Assembly: GCA_025057015.1 (NCBI GenBank)
Contig: JANWYG010000002.1
Span: 21,523 to 85,522 of the forward strand
Origin: Blastocatellia bacterium
Lineage (GTDB): Bacteria > Acidobacteriota > Blastocatellia > Chloracidobacteriales > JADJPF01
Length of the DNA: 64,000 bases
Direction of reading: 5' to 3'
This document shows positions 45,901-55,600 of the stretch, in pieces. The notes below the pieces were generated by a model. It was not told where the DNA came from. It worked only from the letters and a program-made list of their open reading frames with translations, and made no database searches. A program made the position numbers and the translations under genes. Every line of letters starts with the position of its first letter. Position 1 is the stretch's first letter.

Positions 45901-48900
45901 GTAGCAACGGGCTTACAGCTCCTAATCCACAAGCACAACAACAGGTCATACTAGAAGCCTGTAGTCGTGCGCGTATCGATCCCAACGAGCTAGACTACCT
46001 AGAAGCACACGGCACAGGAACAGCCCTAGGCGATCCGATAGAAGCAGCTTCAGCAGCCAAGATCTACTGCGGCGAACGCCGAGCCACAGATAGACCTCTT
46101 AGAATCGGTTCGGTCAAAGCCTCCATAGGCCACCTAGAAGCTGCCGCTGGAATAGCAGGACTTATCAAAGTAGCTCTAATGCTCAAAGCAAAGAAGTACA
46201 CTCCCAGCTTGAACTTTGAGCTACCTAATCCGCAGATCGACTTCGAAGCACTAAAACTGAAAGTACAGACCAAGTGCGAAAACTGGCCCGAACGAGGAAA
46301 ACTACGGCTGGCAGCAGTAAGCTCGTTTGGCTTCGGCGGTACTAACACACACGCTATCTTAGAAGAAGCTCCCAGCAAAACATATCGCCATACTTGCAAA
46401 GCTGACGAAGCTCTCTTTAATCTCTTGCCAATCTCGGCTTCAAGTCCAGCGGCTCTTAAAGCTCTTACCGCAAAATACCTAGAGCTCCTTGATGGATTAA
46501 GCGATGAGCAGATAGCCGAGGTTTGCGCCGCTGCAGCACACAAGCGGGATCACTTGAAATACAGGTTAGTAGCCACAGGTCGCAGCAAAAGTGAGCTATG
46601 TGATGGGCTGCAGGCATTCCTAGCTGACAAACCTCATCCTGCCCTAGAAACAGCAAAAACCTTACGCTCGCCAACCCAGGTAGCCTTTGTCTACACCGGT
46701 CAAGGGACTCAATGGTGGGCCATGGGATGCCAACTCTACCACAAATCCTCAGTATTCAGAAAAACCGTAGACAGGCTTGCAGCCATCATTAAAGCTCAGA
46801 CAGGTTGGGCAATTATAGAAGACTTCCTCGCCGCCGAAGTTTCAGCACGTGACAAAGATACAGCAATGCAACGTTTTCACTCGACAGAAGTAGCACAACC
46901 GCTGCTTTTTCTACTGCAAGCAGGTTTGACCAATCTGCTCAAGTACTATGGCGTACTGCCCGCCGTAGCTCTCGGACATAGTAGCGGCGAAATAGCCGCT
47001 GCTTGGGCTGCCGGTTGGTTGGACGACGAAGCGGCTTGCCTCATAGTTCAAAAGCGTGGGCAGATAATGCAACGTCAAAGTGGTAAAGGCAAAACAGCAG
47101 CAATAGAAGTCAGTCTACAAGAAGCAGAAAGCTACTTGCAGGGCCTAGATTTATCGATAGCTGCTGTAAACTCGCCTAGAGCACTTACCATTTCCGGTGA
47201 CGCTCAAGCTGTCACCGAAGCAGTTGAACGTTGCAAAGCGGCCGGCAAATTTGCCCGTATGCTTAAAGTAGACCATGCCTTCCATTCGTCTCAGATGGAC
47301 GTACTGCAAGAAGAACTCAGAGAACTTGGCAAAATAAGTTCACAGAGTCGTGGAAACGCTAGCACGAAGCTTATCTCTACAGTAACCGGTCGAGCGGCCG
47401 AAAGCAGCGATTATACAGGCGAGTACTGGTGGAAGAACTGTCGCTTTCGTGTAGAGTTTGCCAGCGCCATTACCGAAGCAGCTAAAACTGCAAACATATT
47501 CGTAGAGATCGGACCACATCCCGTCCTCTTAGGATATATACAGGACACTCTGGGTACAGAACATGCACTTGGAACGCTTAAGCGTAACTCAGACGAAGCG
47601 GAGGCCATATCAAAGTCGCTTGCTCGACTTGCTGTCTATGGACTAAGCATAGCTTGGGATAAGATTTATCCATCCGTACCAAATATAAAGCTTCCCTTTT
47701 ATCCTTGGCAGAGAGAAACCTACAGAGTAAGGTTTACCCCAGACTGCGTTATCTGCGCAGGCCAAATAAAAAGGACATATAAACGTAATAACCCTCAGCC
47801 AGTAAGCAAAGCTTCAGAGATAAACCAAGCTGCCGACAAGCTGTACGAGATCCGCTGGCAAAAAGTACCTTGGCCACAGCAAAAGACAAGAAAGACTGTT
47901 TATATAATTTCTGACGACACACAATTAGCACAATCACTAGCTGAGAAGCTAAAGGCAATGGGCTGTGACGCTCAGATCACAAACCGCTTGCCACAACAGC
48001 CTCAGATCGAGCTAGTATGGTTGCCGCAGAGACACCGCCCAGACGACGTGGAAACTGTGGCAGAAGACCTAACTACTAAGTTACTTGAAATAGCCAGATT
48101 TCAAGGCCGACTAACCATAGTCACTTTTGGGGCAGTAAGCTGTCTCGGAGAGCCCCCAGATCCGCTACAAGCATTGCTTTGGGGACTTGGGCGAAGCCTG
48201 GTAATAGAGCGGCAGGCACCAACATTTATGGTAGACCTCGGTTGGAACACCACATCGGCAGTCGAACTGCTAGCTAAGCATTTGGTCTATTCAGATAGAG
48301 AAGACGTCGTAGCGATACGGGAAACAAATAGATATGTAGCACGACTTGTAAGGCTATCTATAGCACAACACTCAGATACCCTGACCACACATGCTAGAGC
48401 CTCAGCTATAACTTCTGATGGTATATTTCGACCAGACAGAGCTTGTCTCATCACCGGTGGATTCGGAGGGCTTGGCCTACTTACCGCTGAGTGGTTGATT
48501 AGCCAAGGCGTCAGACACCTGATACTTGCAGGCCGAGTTAAATTACCGGCAAGAAGTAGCTGGCGTCTTGTAGACCCGAGTAGCGAGCAAGGCCGACGTA
48601 TAGCAGCGATACGACGGTTAGAGCAACTAGGAGCGTCTGTACTTAGCCCTGCATTAGATGTATCCGATGAGGCGGCTATGATCAAGTTTTTGCAAGAGTA
48701 TGACGCAGAAATGCGTCCCCCCATAGGCATCGTCTTTCATATAGCTGGCGAGGTGAAATATGCACAGCTTGAACAACTCGATCGTCAACTGTTGAGAGAG
48801 GTATTTCCTGCCAAAATTTCTGGCAGCTCGATACTTGACCGAGTATTTGATAAAGAAGTAAGGCTGTACTTATATAGCTCGCTGAGCTCAGTCATAGCAG

Positions 48901-49604
48901 AACCTGGCAGCGGGGCATATTCTGCTGCAAATGCGTTTTTAAATGCCCTAGCCGAGCGGCGCCGAGCACAGGGCAAACACGCGTTGAGCATCTGTTGGGG
49001 GCCGTGGGAAAGCGTCGGCATGGTAGAGCGCTCTCAGAGAAAAGAAGTCTACTTTGCACGAGGGCTGCGTAGCTTCCGAGCAGCAGAAGGTTTGTCAGTA
49101 CTTGACGCAGTTATCGAGAGAACTGGCAGCATAATAGCTGCCTCGATAGACTGGCCACGTTTCACACACATATACCCTCGGCTACCGCTACTAGAGCAAC
49201 TTGAAGTAGCTCAAGAGCCTGTGAACCTAGAGATACCTGCTTCAGACAATTGCGTTCACCACCTAAAGCAGTTTCTCAGCGATACTGTAACCGAACTTCT
49301 AGGCGCTAAAGTCGATGACAAAACCAACTTAGCTTCCTGCGGCGTAGATTCATTATTGGCGATAACGCTTAAGAACCGCATACGGTCGACCCTTATGGTA
49401 GATGTCCACGTAGGTAAGATATTGTCCGCCTCCATAGTAGAGCTCGCTGAAAACCTAGCACAATTGCTAGAGTTAGCAGCAAGTAAAGCGTCTACTGACA
49501 AACTAACCAAGCACGAAGCACAGGAGTTACTCTCACGGCTAGACGAGCTAAGCGACGAACAGGTAGAAGCTTTATTAGCAAAGCTTGCTGAAGGAGGTAT
49601 CTAG
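42978..49604 (+). CDS. Fatty acyl-AMP ligase-PKS hybrid (FAAL-ACP-KS-AT-KR-ACP)
   Basis: The start is taken as the ATG at 42978; a GTG at 42942 in the same frame is an alternative and neither has a strong ribosome binding site. The 2208-residue protein has these regions in order. A FAAL domain (about 1-590, with LQYTSGSTSTPKGVMVTHAN) comes first. An ACP follows (about 615-700, Ser653 in YGMKSS). A KS comes next (about 713-1130; Cys876 in DTACSSS; EAHGTGTALGDP; SIGHLEAAAG). An AT follows (about 1220-1520; Ser1335 in GHSSGE; HAFH at about 1433, the malonyl-type motif). Then comes a KR (about 1810-2010; TGGFGGLG; catalytic Tyr1981 in GAYSAAN) and a second ACP (Ser2125 in GVDSLLAI). The C-terminus has a charged docking-like helix (LDELSDEQVEALLAKL). 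No DH or ER is visible. It should adenylate a fatty acid, load it, extend once with malonate and reduce the ketone to hydroxyl. Confidence 0.93.
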   Translation: MGKNYNIIDLVVANTQVDKHIYTFLKDGELATEQLDYAGLLTKSCAIAALLQANARRGERALLLYPPGLDFIPAFFGSIFAGILAVPAYPPDPLRISRTLPRLQAIAEDAEASLVLTTSPILSLAEHFTGSVSSAAEKGLDPFSMAPKLKQMKWLATDKLDLRSAIDWKRPQVNPDSIAFLQYTSGSTSTPKGVMVTHANLITNAEYYRYGWGHDSSSVTVTWMPNFHDLGLMDAVVQPAFYGFHSVVMPPTALLKNPLRWLYAISNYRATFSSAPNFAFELCTRKATEQDISKLDLSSWQAALNAAEPVRKETMEKFYQMFRRCGFRWETFSPGYGLAEATLKVSATNRADSPVFCCVDIEALEQNRVVETTSNTGSRDYTSCGRPMAEFGTHVLIVDPETLEPCPPDRVGEIWVSGPGVAHGYWNKPEETERTFKAKTSTGEGPFLRTGDLGFLRNGELYVTGRLKDLIIIDGRNHYPQDIELSAEKAHPAIRPGCSAAFALELPDQSGAYREHLAIVAEVDLQRAGSAPRDLEAIRKAIQLTIAEQHDLDVLRIDFIKPGTIPKTSSGKIQRRACRQALLEGTLEFIEPTHLRQEPVLDTSSTEAPETKASNEQFNSVLDWLIAKIAERKQIPRHEVAINATFAAYGMKSSDVVGLVGELEQFIGRNVEPSLFYAYPTIESLSKYLAESHIKEPGSSVSLTQNRFANNLDSPVAIIGIGCRFPENTNTAADFWKFLAEGRNAIRSVPSGRWDTLPQKPYLARAGFLEDVYSFDPAVFGISPVEAARMDPQQRLLLETSWEALEDAGLAPSRLCGQQVGVFIGISTDDYARSQFEAFDVPDAYVATGSALSMAANRISYLLGLQGPSVSIDTACSSSLTALHYACQSLRTGECRLALVGGVNLILSPALSIHLDRAGFLSPDAQCKTFDAAANGYVRGEGAATVVLKMLDQALLDNDDIYAVIRATAINQDGRSNGLTAPNPQAQQQVILEACSRARIDPNELDYLEAHGTGTALGDPIEAASAAKIYCGERRATDRPLRIGSVKASIGHLEAAAGIAGLIKVALMLKAKKYTPSLNFELPNPQIDFEALKLKVQTKCENWPERGKLRLAAVSSFGFGGTNTHAILEEAPSKTYRHTCKADEALFNLLPISASSPAALKALTAKYLELLDGLSDEQIAEVCAAAAHKRDHLKYRLVATGRSKSELCDGLQAFLADKPHPALETAKTLRSPTQVAFVYTGQGTQWWAMGCQLYHKSSVFRKTVDRLAAIIKAQTGWAIIEDFLAAEVSARDKDTAMQRFHSTEVAQPLLFLLQAGLTNLLKYYGVLPAVALGHSSGEIAAAWAAGWLDDEAACLIVQKRGQIMQRQSGKGKTAAIEVSLQEAESYLQGLDLSIAAVNSPRALTISGDAQAVTEAVERCKAAGKFARMLKVDHAFHSSQMDVLQEELRELGKISSQSRGNASTKLISTVTGRAAESSDYTGEYWWKNCRFRVEFASAITEAAKTANIFVEIGPHPVLLGYIQDTLGTEHALGTLKRNSDEAEAISKSLARLAVYGLSIAWDKIYPSVPNIKLPFYPWQRETYRVRFTPDCVICAGQIKRTYKRNNPQPVSKASEINQAADKLYEIRWQKVPWPQQKTRKTVYIISDDTQLAQSLAEKLKAMGCDAQITNRLPQQPQIELVWLPQRHRPDDVETVAEDLTTKLLEIARFQGRLTIVTFGAVSCLGEPPDPLQALLWGLGRSLVIERQAPTFMVDLGWNTTSAVELLAKHLVYSDREDVVAIRETNRYVARLVRLSIAQHSDTLTTHARASAITSDGIFRPDRACLITGGFGGLGLLTAEWLISQGVRHLILAGRVKLPARSSWRLVDPSSEQGRRIAAIRRLEQLGASVLSPALDVSDEAAMIKFLQEYDAEMRPPIGIVFHIAGEVKYAQLEQLDRQLLREVFPAKISGSSILDRVFDKEVRLYLYSSLSSVIAEPGSGAYSAANAFLNALAERRRAQGKHALSICWGPWESVGMVERSQRKEVYFARGLRSFRAAEGLSVLDAVIERTGSIIAASIDWPRFTHIYPRLPLLEQLEVAQEPVNLEIPASDNCVHHLKQFLSDTVTELLGAKVDDKTNLASCGVDSLLAITLKNRIRSTLMVDVHVGKILSASIVELAENLAQLLELAASKASTDKLTKHEAQELLSRLDELSDEQVEALLAKLAEGGI

Positions 49605-49605
49605 C

Positions 49606-52600
49606 GTGGACGAAAGCATCAACCGAGCAGATAAGCGAGCACTGCTACGGCGATTGCTTCAAGAACGTCTCACATCTGCTAAAACCACCACTTATGAGCT
49701 CTCACCGGGACAACGTGCTCTGTGGTTCATCCACAAGCTCTCACCTAGGCAAGCAGCATATAACGTCAACGTAGCCATAAGGTTTTGCGAAAAGGTAAAT
49801 AGGCAAGCGTTAGAACGAGCACTGGAAACCTTACTTTTGCGCCATGCTATCCTGCGCACAGTGTATACAGAGATAGAGGGTCGGCCAGCACAGCGAGTTT
49901 TGGACAAGCCGGCCGAGCTGCAGTACCGAGATTGCAGCAGCATGGATGAAAAAGCACTTAAGGACGCCGTAGAAGCTGAAGCCTACAGGCCGTTTAATCT
50001 AGAAGTCGAGGCCCCTCTAAGAGCAATAATATTCAAGCATGACTCTGGTGATGTGTTTTTGTTGTCGATACATCATATAGCTACTGACTTACTCTCTACA
50101 GCCATCATACTTGATGAGCTACGAACGCTGTACGCCAAGGAGTATGCGCTGTCGGAAGGCAATAAAGAGATAGCTAAGACCTTGCTGCTAAAGGAGTTAC
50201 CTTATGATTACTTCGACTACATAGAGGCTTGCAAGGCATTTTCTATAGACGAAAAATTGTCTTCTTACTGGAAGCAACAGTTGAGCGGCAGGCTACCTAA
50301 TTTATATCTACCGACTGACAAGCCTCGTCCCAAGCAACCAACCTACCAAGGCAGCGAGTTTAAGTTTCGACTAGATGGGCTACGGCCTCAACTCACCCGT
50401 TTTGCTCGCAAGTACAGGTGCACGGTTTATGTAGTACTGCTTGCGGTATATAAAGCCCTGTTATATCGCTATACAGGTCAGGAAGATTTACTAGTAGGTT
50501 CACCGTTTGCAGGGCGTCTAGACGAAAGATTCACCGATTGCGTCGGGTACTTTGTCAATCCCGTCGTCATTCGCACTCAGCCGAGAGGAGATCGTCTATT
50601 CACTGACTTACTTGATGAAGTTCGCAGTAGAGTTTTAGAAGCTCTAGAACATCAAAACTATCCTTTCGCGTTACTAGTAGAACAGCTACAGCCATACCGT
50701 CTACCGGCAAGCTCACCCATCTTTCAGGCATCTTTCGTCTTTGACAGCCTCCAGGGGCACCGCCGTGAACTACTTGCGTTGACTACTGAAGGAGGCCGTA
50801 TAGACTTCGGGCCGACTCCTGCACGCGGATATGAGCTGGGCGAACGTAGCACACAGTTCGATCTAAGCCTAATAGTTGTCGACACCGGCGAAGGTTTATC
50901 GGCATCATTTAAGTATAGCAGCGATCTCTTCAACAGAGATACGATAGAGCGGCTAGCAGGCCATTACAAAAATCTACTTGAGGCCGTATTAGTTGAGCCA
51001 CAGCGACGGCTAGCAGAGTTACCTCTGCTTAGCGAGAAAGAGTTCCATACACTCGTTTATCGTTGGAATGAGACTTCACGAGACTACCCTACAGACGTCT
51101 GCATACACAGGCTCTTCGAGCAACAAGCCGAGAAGACACCTGATCAAGTAGCAGTAAGATATGACGACACCAGTATAACCTACGCCGAGCTCGATCGATT
51201 AGCAAGTAAGCTAGCAGCAAGATTATACAGATTAGGTGCCCGAAGAGGCCATCCGATAGCTATCTGCCTGGACCGGTCTATAGAAATGGTTGCAGCTATT
51301 CTAGCCGTGCTTAAGGTCGGAGCCTGCTATGTACCGATAGATCCACAGTATCCAAAACAGCGAAAGTCGCTGATGCTGTCTGATTGCCAAGCAGAGCACT
51401 TAATTACCTGCAAAAGCCTGCTTGAGGATCCGCCCACCGCAGCAACTCCTATCTACATCGACGAAGAGACTCAAGAAGAAACTTACGAGGGCAAAGTGTT
51501 TCCGGCTTCGGCTGATGATATTTGCTACATACTTTATACTTCTGGGTCGACGGGCAGGCCTAAAGGGGTGATGGTAGCGCACCGCGCCTTATGCAATCAC
51601 ATGTATTGGATAGTAGAGACGTTCGGAATAAATTCCACTGACAAGATCTTGCAAAAGACACCGTTCAGTTTCGACGCTTCCGTATGGGAGTTTTTTGCCC
51701 CTCTTATTACAGGTGGCACCCTCGTAATGGCTAAACCTTTAGGTCATCAAGATCCCGACTATCTACTAGACATTATAGAAAGAGAGAAGATATCTATACT
51801 GCAAGTAGTACCCTCGCAGCTAGAGATGCTTCTAGCCTCTGACAGAGTCGAACAGATGCGTAGATTAAGGCATTTGTTTTGTGGAGGCGAAGCGTTAAGT
51901 ACCAACCTAGCCCTCAAAGTAAAAAAGCTACTACCATTTACATTATTAACCAACCTTTATGGTCCTACAGAAGCTACTATAGATTCTACGTATCACACTT
52001 TTGACACCAGCAGGTCTTACGGTAAGACGATTCCTATAGGCCGACCCATATCTAATCTGAGAGCATATATACTCGACTATGAAAAACGACCTGTCCCGAT
52101 AGGCGTAAAAGGTGAACTATATGTTGCCGGCGCAGGTGTAGCTGGTGGTTATTACAGACAAGAACAACTAACGGCAGAAAGTTTTGTCTGCGATCCATTC
52201 TTTCCTGGCCAGAAGATGTACCGCACTGGCGATCTGGCTAGATACCTTCCGGACGGTAACATAGAGTACTTGGGGCGACTGGACAGTCAGGTAAAGATAA
52301 GAGGTCACAGGCTAGAGCTAGGAGAAATCGAGCTAGCCATAGCTGAGGATAGTTCCGTAGAAGCGGTTGCAGTAGTTGACTACAAATTTGGTGAAGAAGA
52401 CCACCGCCTAGTAGCTTTCGTACAGGCAAAGCCAGATTTTGACGAAGCCATATTGCTCTCGAAGCTCCGAACGAAGCTACCTGAACAAATGCTTCCGGCT
52501 AGATTTGTGAGACTTAATCAGCTACCACTGTTACCAAACGGCAAGATAGATCGTCGAGCACTGCCGAAAGTCGCTCCTACAGGGTCATCCAATTGTGAAT

Positions 52601-55600
52601 TCACTGCTCCACGCACCCAGACAGAAAGCATCTTGGCCGATATCTGGCGTGAAGTACTGCAAGTAGACAAGATAAGTGTGCATGAAAGCTTCTTTCGTCT
52701 TGGCGGACACTCGCTACTGGCAATGCAGGTAGTGGCTCGCATCCGCGATCGACTTAACATGGATTTACCGCTGATACAACTGTTCGAACTAGACACGATA
52801 GCTAAGTTAGCAGAAGCTCTAGAAAGCAAGCCGAAAGTAGAGATGCAGAAGATAGAATCTCTGCAAACTGCTCAAGCTCCTCTTTCATATGCGCAGCAAC
52901 GAATGTGGTTTTTTTATCGTTTTGATCCCGAAAGTCCAGCTTACAACATCCCAGCGGCATTTCGTATCCGTGGCCATTTAGACAGACCTGCTCTAGAAAA
53001 AGCGCTCGAGCTTCTGGCTGAAAACCAACCGACACTTACTACGGTTTTCATAGAAGCGGATGGTCAAGTCTTTCAAAGAGTAGAAAACCGCTCCATACCT
53101 TTCAGCTTTGTCGATTTAAGTCACAGTCTTCTCTCAGAAGCAGAACTTGCCGAAGTAATACGCCGAGAAGGACTTACTCCGTTTAACCTACAAGAATCAA
53201 GCATGCGGGTCAAACTGCTCAAAGTAGCTGCCCACGAGTATCTGCTAATGATCACGCTACACCACATAGTTTGTGACGGTTGGTCATTCGAGATACTACT
53301 CGAGGAGCTAGACCGCTACTATCGTGCTTGTTTTGACAACCGCACACCAGAAGTAATAAAGCCACAGGTAAACTACATCGACTTTACTTTATGGCAACGC
53401 AAGCAGCTAGACAGCGGAGCATTTAAGCATCAAGCTGAGTACTGGAGAAAACAGCTACATGACTTACAGGTTTTGGATTTACCTACAGATAGACCGAGAC
53501 GGCCATCAACCAGCATAAGTGGTGGAGTCGTAAAAAGGTTTTTATCCGCAAAGCTAAAAAGGCAGCTACAAGAGTTAAACAGACAAGCAGGCGCTACTCT
53601 GTTCATGTCGTTGCTTACAGCGTTTTACGCTTTACTTTACCGCTACGGCTGCCAACAAGACATCGCTATAGGAACACCAATAGCCGGTCGCAACAGATAT
53701 GAGACCGAAAGGTTAATAGGGTTGTTTGTAAACACGCTAGTACTGCGAGTTCAAGTTAGCGGCAGCGAGAGTTTCCATGAGCTATTACGCAAGGTAAGGG
53801 AGACAGCCTTAGCCGCTTACGATAATCAAGACTTACCATTTGAAAAACTCGCAGAAATGCTGTCTCCAGAGCGTAGCGGCATCCAATCCACACTCTTTCA
53901 AGTTATGTTCGCCGTACGCGAAGCACCGAGAAAACAACGTAGCTTAGGCGAGCTTGCACTAGAAGAAGTCTCGGTTGACTACGGTGTAGCCAAGTTTGAT
54001 TTGACTTTGGAAGTGGAAGAGCTTTCTGATGGTCTTTGCTGTCGGTTTGAGTACAACAGCGAGCTTTTCGACCAAACGACCTTAGAGCGGCTCGCCGTTC
54101 ACTACGAACGGCTACTTACTGAGCTTTGCATTGCCCCATCGAAGCCAATAGCTGAGCTAGCTATGCTTTCCGCTGAAGAGATAGCTCAGTTGATGAGTTG
54201 GAGCACCGAAGAAACCGTTCTAGCATCGACAGGTGTGCTTGAACGCTTTGAAAACCAAGTCAAGCTTTGGCCAGATGCTATAGCAATTGAGACCAGCAGA
54301 GGTGAAAGGCTCTCTTACGAGCGTCTTGACCGGCAAGCAAATTCCATAGCGCGAAAAATAAACGAGCAGCGAGCAGGTCGCCGAGTAGCTGTCTGTGCTG
54401 AGCGGTCACCTCAGCTAATAGCAGCTCTGTTGGGAATTTGGAAAAGCGGCAGGTCTTACGTCCCGATAGATCCAGACTACCCGCAAGAGCGCATCAACTA
54501 CATTCTGCGTAATGCTGAAGTCGACACAGTTTGCTTACAGCCACACCTAGTTACGCAGTTACCAAATCTAAGAACGATACTACTTGAATCGAAAGAAGAG
54601 CTTGAAGCACCCATCAAACAATTCGATGGTGAAGAGGCATATTTAATTTACACATCCGGCTCTACAGGTAAACCTAAAGGTGTAGCTGTAAGTCACAAGG
54701 CACTGGCGTTACATATCGATGCTGTGATACGTAGGTACGGACTAAGCCAATCAGACAAGCAGTTATTTTTTTCCTCTCCCTCATTTGACGTATCGCTTGA
54801 GCAATTTCTTCCGGCTCTAACTTGCGGAGCGTGCGTCTACATTCGCGGCAAAGAACTATGGAGCCCTGAAGATTTCCTCACAAACGTGAGGCAAGCACGA
54901 TTAAGCCACGTAGATTTGCCCACGGCATACTGGCATCAGCTCGCAGAAGCTCTGGCAAAAACCTATACTCCTCTGCCGGAGTGCCTCAAGCTCGTTACTT
55001 GCGGCGGGGAGGCTATGTCAGCCCTTCACGTACAACTTTGGCAGCAGCTCGTAACCAATGATAAGGTGAGGCTACTGAATGCCTACGGCCCCACAGAGGC
55101 AGTCATTACAGCGACTGTTTACGAGTTTATAGAAGACATCAATATCCAAAGGCCCGTACCGATAGGTCGTCCCTTCGGGAAACGCCGGATCTATGTACTG
55201 GATAAAGATCTGAATCTTCTACCAGCAGGTGTACCAGGTGAGCTTTATATAGGCGGTGAGGTATTAGCAGAAGGCTATGTCAACTTGAAAGAGGAAACTG
55301 CAAAGAGTTTCCTGACCAACCCCTTCGTACCTGGAGAAAGGCTATACAAGACAGCCGACCGCGTCAGATATCGCAGTGACGGCAACCTGGAGTTTTTAGG
55401 ACGACTAGACGAACAAGTAAAGATCCGCGGTTTTAGAATAGAGCCACAAGAGATAGAACACTGCTTGATTGAGCATCCCAAAGTTTCGCAGGTTGCAGTA
55501 GTGCTTCGTGACGATAACCAGCAGAAGAAGCTCGTCGCCTACATCACCTCTAACGAGGAGATTTCAGCAAGTGAGCTGACCAAGTTTCTGAAACATCGCC

